Virus record (IMG/VR): IMGVR_UViG_3300004463_000171
Coordinates: 1-30,527 of that record
Length of the DNA: 30,527 bases
Source of the DNA: a virus
Direction: 5' to 3' (one strand)
Positions 1-7,589 of this stretch are shown in pieces. The notes below the pieces were generated by a model. It made no database searches. It saw nothing but the letters and a program-made list of their open reading frames with translations, and had not been told where the DNA came from. Position numbers and translations under genes: made by a program. The stretch's first letter is position 1; every line of letters starts with the position of its first letter.

Positions 1-228
1 ATCCCGATCGAAGGCGTCAAGACCGACACCGACAAGGTCACCCGCGCACGGGCGGTCGCCGCCAAGTACGAAGCGCACAAGGTCCACCACCATATTTCGC
101 TCAAGGGCAGCGAGTTCGAGCTGGAGTTGGCCAGCTTCCCGAAGGGCCATGACGACATGATCGATGCGCTCGGTCTGGCCATGGATCTGGGCGGCGATGG
201 GTTCTACTTCGGCAAGATCAAACGATAG
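1..228 (+). CDS. terL: Terminase large subunit, C-terminal end (partial at window start)
   Basis: Only the last 75 codons are present. The frame is open from base 1 and ends at TAG 226-228. The sequence FPKGHDDMIDALGLA near the end matches the last acidic motif of the RNase H-like nuclease domain of phage large terminases, where an HDD-x-x-D-A pattern holds a metal-binding Asp. In the family this protein is the ATP-driven packaging motor and cuts concatemeric DNA. The placement just upstream of the portal gene agrees with that. The ATPase domain lies outside the window, so the assignment rests on the short nuclease motif plus gene order. Confidence 0.8.
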   Translation: MPIEGVKTDTDKVTRARAVAAKYEAHKVHHHISLKGSEFELELASFPKGHDDMIDALGLAMDLGGDGFYFGKIKR

Positions 229-240
229 AGGCGGAGGCTC

Positions 241-456
241 ATGTCCATCCCTGAACTCGAGGACGTGCCCTTCGTGGACGGTCCGCGCAAAATCCAGAAG
301 TACCTCGCCGTGCTGTTCAAGGCACGCGGCATTCCTACGCACCAACTGACTTTCGAGCAGTCGGTGGCACGCATGAACAAGGCCAACGAACACAACTTCG
401 TCAGCACCTACTTCGACGACATCAAGGCCGAGCACCTGCGGAAGTACGGCTCATGA
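241..456 (+). CDS. Small hypothetical protein between terminase and portal
   Basis: This is a 71-residue protein with a clear ribosome binding site (GGAGG about 232-237) before ATG 241. Its TGA overlaps the portal ATG as ATGA at 453-456, which suggests translational coupling. The product is soluble and probably helical, with no Cys pairs, signal peptide or membrane span. I do not recognise a family. By position it could be a portal or packaging accessory protein, but the sequence does not show this. Confidence 0.75.
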   Translation: MSIPELEDVPFVDGPRKIQKYLAVLFKARGIPTHQLTFEQSVARMNKANEHNFVSTYFDDIKAEHLRKYGS

Positions 457-1781
457 GCGTCATGGACACGGTCCGCGGCCTGTTTCTCTCTGAGCGGCCC
501 AAGGCCACAGCCGAGAGCAACGCCGTGCTGACCTACCAGATGCCCGCCAAGATGGGCAAGAGTTCTGTCCAGCTCTTCCGCCACTGGGCCGAGCACAGCG
601 AGTGGGTACGGGCAGCCGTCAACATTCGCAAGAGCCAGGTCAGCCAGTCAGAGTGGGACATCGTTCCGTTCGACCCCGACAAGCCGTATCCACGGCGCGC
701 CGCGCAACAACTGCGTGAGCTGTTCAAGACACCCAACCCGCGCGACGGTGACTTCCGCACCTTTGTCGAGCAGGTGGTCGAGGACCTGCTGGTGCTCGAC
801 GCAGGCTGCGTCGAAGAAGTACGCGGCCTGGGCGGGCGAACGGTCGAGCTGTGGCCGGTCGACGGCGGCACGGTCCGCGTCGCCACCTACTGGGACGGCG
901 ACCCTGACGAGTCGCGCTACTTCTGGTATCCGGACAACCAGGAGCGGGCGAGCTGGAAGAACCAGGACTTCATCTACATGATGCAGAACCCGCGGACCTA
1001 CCTACCGGTCGGGCTGTCGCCGCTGGAGACGCTCAAGATGGCCATCGACGCCGAGCTCGGCGGCATGGCCTACAACAAGCGCCAGGTCGAAGGCGCAGCG
1101 CCGGACGGCATCATCAACCTCGGCGAAGGCATCCGGCCAGAGAAGGTCGACGCGTTCAGCGACTACTGGAACAACGAGATCGCGGGCAAGAGCGTCATGG
1201 CCTTCATCGGCGGCTCGAAGGCTCCCGGCTTCATCGACTTCCGCAAGTCCAACCGCGACCAGCAGTTCAAGGAGTGGCTCGACTATCTCGGTCGCAAGAT
1301 CGCGGCGGTCTTCATGCTTGCTCCGCAGGATCTCGGCATCCTCGAGATGGTCAACCGCTCGACCGCCGAAGTGCAGGATCAGCAGTCCGAGGACCGCGGC
1401 CTGCGGCCACTCTTGGGGCTCATCGCGTCGTCGTTCACCCGCGAGGTCGTGTGGGATCCGGCGTACGGAGGCCCGGAGAACAACCTTGCCTTCAAGTTCA
1501 CCAAGTTGAACCTGAAGGAGTCCCTCAACCGCGCCAACATCAACAAGCTGGCGCTGGCAGGGATGCCCTGGAAGTCCATCAATCAGGCGCTCAAGGAAGA
1601 GGGGCGTGAGCCGCTCGGGCCGGAGTTCGACAAGTTGATGGCCAACACCCCGCAGGGCCTGGTCACGCTCGACGACATCATGTCGGCGCGTGAGCTGGCT
1701 GCGTCCAAGGTCAAAGACACGCCAGAAGGCAGTGACGGAAGCTCCGACCGAGCCGCTCCGAAGCCGACCTCGAAGGCATAG
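453..1781 (+). CDS. Portal protein
   Basis: At 442 aa this has the usual length for HK97/SPP1-like portals, which form the dodecameric ring at one capsid vertex and are the docking site for terminase and connectors. The N-terminal half contains WVRAAVNIRKSQVSQSEWDI. The middle has the P-VGLSPLETLK segment, typical of portal families where a conserved L-G-SPLE-like motif occurs. This is followed by an Asn/Gln/Asp-rich helical stem region (about residues 290-330, MVNRSTAEVQDQQSEDRGL). The C-terminus is low-complexity and Ser/Pro/Lys-rich. The ATG at 453 overlaps the previous stop. Gene order (terminase, portal, later protease and capsid) supports the call. Confidence 0.88.
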   Translation: MSVMDTVRGLFLSERPKATAESNAVLTYQMPAKMGKSSVQLFRHWAEHSEWVRAAVNIRKSQVSQSEWDIVPFDPDKPYPRRAAQQLRELFKTPNPRDGDFRTFVEQVVEDLLVLDAGCVEEVRGLGGRTVELWPVDGGTVRVATYWDGDPDESRYFWYPDNQERASWKNQDFIYMMQNPRTYLPVGLSPLETLKMAIDAELGGMAYNKRQVEGAAPDGIINLGEGIRPEKVDAFSDYWNNEIAGKSVMAFIGGSKAPGFIDFRKSNRDQQFKEWLDYLGRKIAAVFMLAPQDLGILEMVNRSTAEVQDQQSEDRGLRPLLGLIASSFTREVVWDPAYGGPENNLAFKFTKLNLKESLNRANINKLALAGMPWKSINQALKEEGREPLGPEFDKLMANTPQGLVTLDDIMSARELAASKVKDTPEGSDGSSDRAAPKPTSKA

Positions 1782-1790
1782 GAGGAACCA

Positions 1791-2279
1791 GTGGCAGCCA
1801 CCATCACTCTCCGGGTGTACACCGGGTCAGCCGCAGGCACCGAGTCAAGCTCGGTAACCGGTATCGACATGATCAGCGCCGACAACGCGACCAACTCGCT
1901 GGCCAACCGCCAGGCCAACCCGATCCTGGCAGGCACGCGCAGCTACGAGAAGTGGCTGAAGCTGAAGGTCGACGCGCCCCCGGCCAACGCCGTCACCAAC
2001 TTCCAGGTGTGGGGTGACGGCGCAACCGACACCTCGACCACGCTCTACGGCACGGGCGCGTACGTGACCGGGGCAACGCCGACCAACGGCACCTCGACCG
2101 TGGCCAACGCCACGTTCAACACCTACACGTCGGGCAACAAGCTGACCTGGGACTCGGCCTCGTATTCGGCGACGAACGCGACGACCAAGTACCTCGTCCT
2201 GCAGCTTGCGATCGACTCAACGTGCGGTCCGGGCCCGATAACGCAGGAGACAATCAACTACAGTTGGGACGAGACGTAA
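1791..2279 (+). CDS. Thr/Ser/Asn-rich beta protein, possible virion decoration protein
   Basis: This 162-aa protein starts at GTG 1791, and its GGAGG (1781-1785) overlaps the portal stop. It is very rich in Thr, Ser, Ala, Asn and Gly and has alternating hydrophobic residues typical of a beta-sandwich (starting TITLRVYTGSAAG). There are no membrane spans and a single Cys near the C-terminus. I do not recognise a family. The composition and the position right after the portal suggest a structural or decoration protein. The many Ser/Thr residues also make it a possible glycan acceptor for the sugar enzymes that follow. Both roles are inferences. Confidence 0.75.
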   Translation: MAATITLRVYTGSAAGTESSSVTGIDMISADNATNSLANRQANPILAGTRSYEKWLKLKVDAPPANAVTNFQVWGDGATDTSTTLYGTGAYVTGATPTNGTSTVANATFNTYTSGNKLTWDSASYSATNATTKYLVLQLAIDSTCGPGPITQETINYSWDET

Positions 2280-2308
2280 GTCTCGGTTAACGCGGAGAGG
2301 GGTGTCTC

Positions 2309-2458
2309 ATGGTCGCCTGGCTTTTGCTGTGCCTCGTCGTCTTCGCTGTCGTCGTGGTGATCCTGATCATCCGCGGCGACCCCGAAGGCATGAACACCCC
2401 TCCCCTGCCCAACGTGGATGATCCCGGCCCAGCGGAGATTGACACATGGAAGTCCTGA
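2309..2458 (+). CDS. Small single-span membrane protein
   Basis: This 49-residue ORF starts at ATG 2309 with a purine-rich ribosome binding site (GGAGAGG at about 2294-2300). Residues 3-21 are an unbroken hydrophobic stretch of Val, Leu, Ile and Phe followed by Arg. That fits one membrane helix with a short hydrophilic Pro/Asp-rich tail ending at TGA 2456-2458. Its end overlaps the next start (2446) by 13 bases. Function is unknown. It could anchor neighbouring enzymes to the membrane or be a small host-interaction peptide. Confidence 0.55.
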   Translation: MVAWLLLCLVVFAVVVVILIIRGDPEGMNTPPLPNVDDPGPAEIDTWKS

Positions 2459-2661
2459 TCCTCACGGGCAGCGGTGTGCTGCACAAGGGCTATGCCGCTG
2501 ACAGCAGCGGCGCCTACATGACCAACGAGGCCTGCAACCTCGATCAGGTCAAGGAGAAGCGTGTATTCCCCGAGCTGACTCGCCTCCCCACGGAGATGCA
2601 GTTTCAGCGGGCGCATGACATGGCCAAGCGGGAGTGCCAACGGTGCTTCCGTGTCGGGTGA
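2446..2661 (+). CDS. Small hypothetical protein with a CxxC pair
   Basis: This 71-aa protein starts at ATG 2446 with CGGAG about ten bases upstream. It carries Cys30, His57, Cys64 and Cys67 (CQRC near the C-terminus), so a small metal-binding fold is possible. There is no signal peptide or membrane span. It overlaps the 49-aa membrane peptide upstream and the glycosyltransferase downstream, so it belongs to the same transcription unit. I do not recognise a family. Confidence 0.65.
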   Translation: MEVLILTGSGVLHKGYAADSSGAYMTNEACNLDQVKEKRVFPELTRLPTEMQFQRAHDMAKRECQRCFRVG

Positions 2662-3436
2662 CGACCCCGAACGGGTAGCGCCAATCGACGAAGTCGTGGC
2701 GAAGTCAGGTATCCCGTATCCAAACGGGACGCCCTACACGCACATCAGTTTCGCGATAGTGGTGTGGAATGATGCTGAACGTCTCGATCGCCTTCTGGCG
2801 AAGGTCAGGCCGTTCTTCCGCGACATCTGCGTCGCAGTGCAGCGGTCAGATGACTCTTCCCTGGCAGTTGCCAACGAGTGGGCGGATGTCGTCGTTGAGG
2901 ACGAACATCGCGGCTATGGCGACGCAACCTTTGGTCCACGTCTACTGCCCAGTGTGCGGACGCCCTGGGTACTGAAGCTCGACGCCGATGAGTGGCCATC
3001 TGACGGTCTTCTGTCCTCACTGTCTAACGCGACCTGGTACGCAGATCACCTCGCCCGCACGAGGGGCCTGTGGATCCCTTTCCGGTCGTCGGTTGACGGG
3101 ATCGAATACGCGGAGCAGCACTCACACCTACGGCTTTTCCATACGGTTGTCGGCTGGCCCGACACCCTCCATTCCCGACCGCCCATCAACGACGGCGTCC
3201 TCTGGGAACCGCATGGTGTCGATGTCCATATCCGGCACGACCGCACTCTCGACGAACTGGTCCGTGACTACCTGAGATACCTCGAGATCGGCAAGAAGAA
3301 CCCGGGCTGGACCGCCCACAACGAGATGATGATCCGCAGCGCCTGCATCGGCATCGCCAACGAGAAGGGCTGGGATTACGTCAAGGCCTTCGAGTGGTGG
3401 CCGCAGGTGGTGGCAATCGTGGAGGCCGTTGGTTGA
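2651..3436 (+). CDS. GT-A-fold glycosyltransferase (GT2-like)
   Basis: This is predicted to move a sugar from a nucleotide-sugar donor to an acceptor. The N-terminal strand ISFAIVVWNDAERLDRLL resembles the start of GT2-type domains. The LKLDADEWP segment supplies a D-x-D motif (Asp111 and Asp113, counted from the GTG) for metal and donor binding. The arrangement resembles the WaaE-like branch of GT2. GTG 2651 is preferred because it gives an 11-base overlap. ATG 2615 is an alternative adding 12 residues but overlaps the previous gene by 47 bases, and neither has a strong ribosome binding site. The acceptor is not evident. No membrane spans are seen. Confidence 0.75.
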   Translation: MSGDDPERVAPIDEVVAKSGIPYPNGTPYTHISFAIVVWNDAERLDRLLAKVRPFFRDICVAVQRSDDSSLAVANEWADVVVEDEHRGYGDATFGPRLLPSVRTPWVLKLDADEWPSDGLLSSLSNATWYADHLARTRGLWIPFRSSVDGIEYAEQHSHLRLFHTVVGWPDTLHSRPPINDGVLWEPHGVDVHIRHDRTLDELVRDYLRYLEIGKKNPGWTAHNEMMIRSACIGIANEKGWDYVKAFEWWPQVVAIVEAVG

Positions 3437-4068
3437 AGCCCTTTGGCCGGACCATGGAAGACCAGCGCGCCTACGACCACGGCAGCTACGCACCGGAGTT
3501 TGACGCCACCCAGCCGGGCCGCATCGACCTGGTGCGCATGCACATCGAGCAGATCCTGCTCAAGGACCTGACTCGACGACCAATCCGTATCGTCGACCTC
3601 GGTTGCGGAGCTGGCGACACAACCGGGCCGTACAGCGGCACCAAGATCTACAGCTCGCCGCGCGGCGTGATCCACACGACGGGCATCGAGGTTGTCGGCA
3701 TCGACTGGATGCCCGATGCCGAGAGGCAGGTCAAGCGGCGCTTCCCGAGCATGAAGTTCTTCAATGCCGCGGTCGAAGAGGTAGAGGCCGTCGAGTGCGA
3801 CCTGCTCGTCATGACCGAATTCCTCGAGCACGTCGCCGACCCGCGAACACTGACGGCGAGGTGGATGGCCAAGGCGAACTGGGCGCTGATTGGCCATCCC
3901 CTCAACGAGCCGGATCCACCCTTCGAGAAGGGCCACGCCTGGTCGTACAACTTCGACGACTTCATCAGTTGGTTCGGAGCGAACGGCTTCAACCTCTGGG
4001 CCTGGGAAACCTTCCCGATGGGCCCGTACCAGATGATCCTCGGGCACGGCAGCCGCAATGCGGGTTAG
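3433..4068 (+). CDS. Class I SAM-dependent methyltransferase
   Basis: This is a Rossmann-like methyltransferase with motif I DLGCGAG (around residue 55-61) and a following acidic strand end VVGIDW. It also has the motif LLVMTEFLEHV, typical of small-molecule and sugar methyltransferases of the Methyltransf_11/23 type. The start is TTG 3433, overlapping the previous TGA as TTGA, with GGAGG at 3421-3425 seven bases upstream. An internal ATG at 3454 lacks a ribosome binding site. Lying between glycosyltransferases, it most likely O-methylates a sugar, but protein or lipid substrates cannot be excluded. Confidence 0.75.
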   Translation: MKPFGRTMEDQRAYDHGSYAPEFDATQPGRIDLVRMHIEQILLKDLTRRPIRIVDLGCGAGDTTGPYSGTKIYSSPRGVIHTTGIEVVGIDWMPDAERQVKRRFPSMKFFNAAVEEVEAVECDLLVMTEFLEHVADPRTLTARWMAKANWALIGHPLNEPDPPFEKGHAWSYNFDDFISWFGANGFNLWAWETFPMGPYQMILGHGSRNAG

Positions 4069-4651
4069 GCTCAAGAACCAGCCGCACGACTACATCCAAC
4101 ACTGGCGCGACCATCGCTGGGATCTCAACTGGGTGGAGCGACCGCGACTCTGGGCCTCTGCGGTCGCTCTCGCCTTAGCCGCGCCGAAGGTCGTCGCAGA
4201 CCTGGCCTGCGGGGATGCCGCGGTGGTCATGACCGCGCACGCGATCAGCCCGATCGAGAAGGCCTACCTGGGCGACATATCGCCCGACACGCTGGGGAAA
4301 CTCGTCCCGGCAGACCTGCCGTTCGAGGTCGAGAAGAAAGTTGCCGACATCGGCCACGCCATCCTCGCGCTGCCACGGGTCGACGCGCTCGTCATGACCG
4401 AGATCCTCGAGCACCTCGACAACCCTGACTGGGTGCTCGGCGTGGCGCGCGAAAAGGCCTCGTGGCTGGTGGCCTCATCGCCTATTGTTCCTGACGGCAA
4501 CGACCACACGTCACAACATCTGTGGGCGTTCGACACGGAGGGTTACAGGGAAATGCTCGAAGCAGCCGGTTGGCAGCCAAAGGTCTGGATGACCGTGGGC
4601 TGCGAGTCGCATCCATACCAGCACGGCTTTCAGGTCTGGGGCTGCGCGTGA
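4058..4651 (+). CDS. Second class I methyltransferase-like protein
   Basis: This 197-aa protein overlaps the previous gene by 11 bases. It has a weakened motif I (VVADLACGDAAVV) and the segment ALVMTEILEHLDNPDWVL, which closely parallels VMTEFLEH in the upstream methyltransferase. A C-terminal segment around HLWAFDTEGYREMLEAAGW also parallels the end of methyltransf_11/23 proteins. The two genes may be diverged paralogues. The altered motif I (LACGDAA in place of the usual glycine-rich loop) leaves catalytic activity uncertain. By context it acts in the same sugar modification pathway. Confidence 0.65.
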   Translation: MRVRLKNQPHDYIQHWRDHRWDLNWVERPRLWASAVALALAAPKVVADLACGDAAVVMTAHAISPIEKAYLGDISPDTLGKLVPADLPFEVEKKVADIGHAILALPRVDALVMTEILEHLDNPDWVLGVAREKASWLVASSPIVPDGNDHTSQHLWAFDTEGYREMLEAAGWQPKVWMTVGCESHPYQHGFQVWGCA

Positions 4652-5349
4652 GCATCCTGGTCTTTTGCCCTACCCGCGGGCGTCCCGACAAGCTGCTCGA
4701 AGCGGCCTCCTCGCTGGTGTCCACGCGGCGCTTGGGCGACACGGAACTGATCGCGGTGCTGGACATCGATGACCCCACCGCCAACGCCTACATGCACACC
4801 AACTCCAGCTACCGGTGGCTGCAGATCGAGCATGGCGGCGGCATGGTGGCCGCGCTGAACGCTGCCGCCGCACGCGTTATCGAGACAGAGCCCGGGCCGA
4901 CGATCTTCGGCTTCATCGGCGACGACCACCGCTTCCGCACCGATGGCTGGGACATGGAGATCAAGCGGGCACTGGCCGAGCCCGGGTTCGCCTACGGCCA
5001 TGACCTCTACTGGCGTGGCGGCGAGATCCCCACGCAGGTGTTCATATCGCGGTCAATAGTGGAAGCGCTTGGCTACTTTGCGTTGCCGACCTGCCATCAC
5101 CTGTGGGTCGACAATGCATGGAAGGCTCTTGGCGACGCCACCGACTCGATACACTGGCTCCCGGACGTGGTGATCGAGCACATGCACTACACGGTCGGCA
5201 AGTCCGAAGAGGACGAGGGCTACAGGCGGGTGAACAGCCCGGAGATGTACGGCAGCGATCGCCGAGCTTTTGAGCAGTGGCTGCACAGCGAGGCCTTCCG
5301 CGATGACGTCGCCAAGGTTCGCGGTGCGCTCGAGGCTATCGCTGCGTGA
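4648..5349 (+). CDS. GT-A-type glycosyltransferase
   Basis: The start is GTG 4648, overlapping the preceding TGA as GTGA. The open frame extends further upstream but only as an overlap with the methyltransferase. The N-terminus ILVFCPTRGRPDKLLEAASS is a typical GT-A beginning. FGFIGDDHRF contains the DD (Asp92, Asp93) metal/donor-binding motif. It is 233 aa with no membrane span. It shares the phage GT2-like pattern of a short soluble enzyme. The donor is unknown. The epimerase immediately downstream, coupled by a GTGA overlap, may supply the nucleotide sugar. Confidence 0.72.
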   Translation: MSILVFCPTRGRPDKLLEAASSLVSTRRLGDTELIAVLDIDDPTANAYMHTNSSYRWLQIEHGGGMVAALNAAAARVIETEPGPTIFGFIGDDHRFRTDGWDMEIKRALAEPGFAYGHDLYWRGGEIPTQVFISRSIVEALGYFALPTCHHLWVDNAWKALGDATDSIHWLPDVVIEHMHYTVGKSEEDEGYRRVNSPEMYGSDRRAFEQWLHSEAFRDDVAKVRGALEAIAA

Positions 5350-6287
5350 AGGTGCTGGTAACTGGCTCAGGCGGGTTCCTGGGTCGCCATTTCTACAAGG
5401 CCCACCGCGATAAGGGCGACATGGTGTTTGGCGTCGACAACCTGTCGGGCGACAACCCCGACACGTCGTGCGTGGATAACGATCAGGACATCAGGGACTT
5501 CCTGGGCCACCCCCAGCCATGGGATCTCGTGTACCACTTCGCCGCACCGGTTGGCGGGCGGCTGAAGATCGAGGGCGATCCGATGTTCAACGCGGACAGC
5601 CTGTCGATCGACGCCGAGTTCTTCCGCTGGCTGGCCCGTGTCGAGAAGAAGCCGCGTGTCGTCTACCCAAGCTCCAGCGCCGTGTACGGCTACGAGCTTC
5701 AGCAACAGGGTCGGAAGAAGCCACTCTACGAGGTCGACTTCGAGGCCAGCTCACACGAGTGGCTGGCCCCCGATGAACTCTATGGGTTCACCAAGCTGGC
5801 AGGGGAGTACCTCGCATGGAAGGTCGCAGGATACGGAGTCAACACTCTCTGCATCAGGCCGTTCAGCGGCTACGGCGAAGGACAGTCTTTCGACTATCCA
5901 ATCCCGTCGATAGCGGCCCGAGCCCTGCGCCAGGAGAACCCGCTCACGATCTGGGGCTCCGGCCAGCAGACCCGGGACTTCGTCCACGTTGACGACATCG
6001 TCCGCATCACGCGCAAGCGCTTGGCCGCGGAGCCGGTCGGCTACCAGACGTTGAACATTGGCTCGAGCGTGGCGACCTCGTTCTACGAGATCGCGACCAT
6101 CTTCGCCGAACTGATCGGCTACCAGCCAGTGATCGTGTCCGACGAAACCAAGCCACAGGGCGTCTACGACCGCTTCGCGGACACGCGACGGATGAACCTG
6201 TACGCGCCTGAGAAACTCATTCCACTGCGCGAAGGGCTGACCCGGGTCCTCGCAGATGTCGACAAAAGACTCGCAGTCCCTGCATAG
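5346..6287 (+). CDS. NAD-dependent sugar epimerase/dehydratase (extended SDR)
   Basis: This 313-aa protein has the extended short-chain dehydrogenase fold. VTGSGGFLG gives the G-x-x-G-x-x-G NAD-binding loop (Gly7, Gly10, Gly13). YPSSSAVYG holds the catalytic Ser region, and Tyr146-x-x-x-Lys150 (YGFTK) is the active-site pair. The later segment TRDFVHVDDIV is typical of nucleotide-sugar epimerases. The family interconverts or dehydrates nucleotide sugars such as UDP-glucose or GDP/dTDP-hexoses, but the exact substrate cannot be read here. GTG 5346 overlaps the previous stop. It most likely makes the donor for the neighbouring glycosyltransferases. Confidence 0.85.
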   Translation: MKVLVTGSGGFLGRHFYKAHRDKGDMVFGVDNLSGDNPDTSCVDNDQDIRDFLGHPQPWDLVYHFAAPVGGRLKIEGDPMFNADSLSIDAEFFRWLARVEKKPRVVYPSSSAVYGYELQQQGRKKPLYEVDFEASSHEWLAPDELYGFTKLAGEYLAWKVAGYGVNTLCIRPFSGYGEGQSFDYPIPSIAARALRQENPLTIWGSGQQTRDFVHVDDIVRITRKRLAAEPVGYQTLNIGSSVATSFYEIATIFAELIGYQPVIVSDETKPQGVYDRFADTRRMNLYAPEKLIPLREGLTRVLADVDKRLAVPA

Positions 6288-6296
6288 GAGGATCCA

Positions 6297-6638
6297 ATGC
6301 CCGCAGCTCTAACCGTCCGCTACGAGGACGACGACGAGAACCCGATCGCGACGATCACCGCACTTCACTTCAAGGCCACAGGGTTGGCCGACTACGATGC
6401 CGACCCGGAGCAGGACGATCCGAGCCACATCGTCGAGGACTCCTACTACATCAAGGGCGAGCTGGGCGGCGAAGAGCTGTTGCGCTCGCACATCTTCGGC
6501 CCCTCTGCCGAAGGCGACGCCTACTGGGACAACGTCGTCCTGCCCTCGGACGGCTCATGGTCCTTCAAGGTCATGCAGCGCGGCGAGAACAGTGACTCGC
6601 AGGAGGCTTCCCTTTCGGTCACAGCGGACGCCCCGTAA
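6297..6638 (+). CDS. Hypothetical acidic beta protein
   Basis: This 113-aa protein begins at ATG 6297 behind a strong ribosome binding site (AGGAGG at 6287-6292). It is very acidic (for example DDDEN near residue 11 and a DADPEQDDP stretch). The second half alternates hydrophobic residues and ends in a likely beta-strand-rich region (SWSFKVMQRGENSDS). This suggests an Ig-like or carbohydrate-binding-like fold, but I do not recognise a family. Its TAA is followed directly by the next ATG (6639), implying coupled translation. Confidence 0.65.
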   Translation: MPAALTVRYEDDDENPIATITALHFKATGLADYDADPEQDDPSHIVEDSYYIKGELGGEELLRSHIFGPSAEGDAYWDNVVLPSDGSWSFKVMQRGENSDSQEASLSVTADAP

Positions 6639-6716
6639 ATGAACAACAACTGGGTGGGCCTGATCGTCGTCCTGGTCGTGGTCCTGATCCTGCTCAAGAT
6701 CTTCAACATCATCTAG
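6639..6716 (+). CDS. 25-residue single-span membrane peptide
   Basis: ATG 6639 immediately follows the previous TAA (TAAATG). The peptide has Asn-Asn-Asn-Trp at the N-terminus, then a Val/Leu/Ile run of about 16 residues, a Lys and a hydrophobic end, closing at TAG 6714-6716. It has no separate ribosome binding site and would rely on coupling. The TAG is in the same frame as the downstream glycosyltransferase ORF, so UAG readthrough would tether that enzyme to the membrane. Alternatively it is a stand-alone small membrane peptide. It is too short for family assignment. Confidence 0.4.
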   Translation: MNNNWVGLIVVLVVVLILLKIFNII

Positions 6717-6728
6717 GAGGTCCCCATC
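6715..6728 (+). promoter_or_regulatory. Strong ribosome binding site followed by a non-standard ATC start
   Basis: AGGAGG at 6715-6720 is five bases before ATC 6726-6728, which is in frame with the glycosyltransferase. No ATG, GTG or TTG occurs in that frame until ATG 6798, which lacks a good ribosome binding site. The site therefore seems to set the true N-terminus. Confidence 0.4.
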
Positions 6729-7589
6729 GAAGCACCGCTGGCTACGCTCGATCTGACGAGCGCCCGGTCACCGCAGGAACCGCTGGGCACCCTGGTCATG
6801 GCGGTCCGCGACCACATCAACGCGGCGACGGCCATGTCGCTGCACACCACCGACTGGCGCTTCGTCGGCTCGGAACACGCCATGGACCGGGTCTTCCTGC
6901 AGGGCAGCGTCCTGCCGTTGCAGCGCAACGAAGGCATCAAGCAGATGCGCGGGCACTTCGTCATCTTCATCGACGACGACATGGTCTGGCCATCGGATGC
7001 GGTCGAGAAGCTCGTCGACGCGTTCTTCGAGCTCGACCACTCCTTCGACGAACCCATCATCGTGGGCGGGCTCTGCTTCCGCCGCACCCCGCCCTATCAA
7101 CCCACGCTCTACATGCGCGAGCAGCCCACCGATGGCGGATACCGCTTCATGGAGAAGTGGGAGGACGACATCGTCGAGGTCGACGCCACCGGCTGCGCCT
7201 TCCTGCTCGTGCCGAAGACCGCGCTCGAGGCATTCGCCGGAACCGAGATGCCGCCCTATGAGGACCGGCTACGCATGCCGCCGCCCAACTTCTTTCGCTG
7301 GGAAGGCCGCATGGGCGAGGACATCCGCTTCTGCCAGGATTTCAAGGCCAAGGGCGGACGGATCTTCGTAGACACGCGCATCAAGATCGGCCACGTCAGC
7401 GAGGTGGCCATCACTGAGCAGCACTACCTCGAGCAGATCGCCAACCGCCACCCTGTTGACGAGGAGCGCTCGAAGACGCTCAACAAGAAGTGGGGCCTGC
7501 CCACGTTGACGGCCAAGGAAGCCCGGCGCAAGCTGGGCTGGGATCCCGACCCGAACGCGATCACGCCCGACAGGGTCGAAGATGGATGA
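6726..7589 (+). CDS. GT-A-type glycosyltransferase, probably from a non-canonical ATC start
   Basis: The conserved core contains GHFVIFIDDDMVWP, with the D-D-D metal/donor motif (Asp83-85 if counted from 6726). A C-terminal segment with EDIRFCQDFKAKGGRIFVD is common in phage and bacterial GT2-like enzymes. The codons from 6726 to 6797 read through PLGTLVMAVRDHINAATAMSL, which looks like the first strand and helix of the domain. A start at ATG 6798 would cut into the fold. The start may therefore be ATC 6726, behind AGGAGG at 6715-6720. The alternative is UAG readthrough from the 6639 peptide. The TGA at 7587-7589 overlaps the next gene by 8 bases. Confidence 0.72.
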   Translation: MEAPLATLDLTSARSPQEPLGTLVMAVRDHINAATAMSLHTTDWRFVGSEHAMDRVFLQGSVLPLQRNEGIKQMRGHFVIFIDDDMVWPSDAVEKLVDAFFELDHSFDEPIIVGGLCFRRTPPYQPTLYMREQPTDGGYRFMEKWEDDIVEVDATGCAFLLVPKTALEAFAGTEMPPYEDRLRMPPPNFFRWEGRMGEDIRFCQDFKAKGGRIFVDTRIKIGHVSEVAITEQHYLEQIANRHPVDEERSKTLNKKWGLPTLTAKEARRKLGWDPDPNAITPDRVEDG

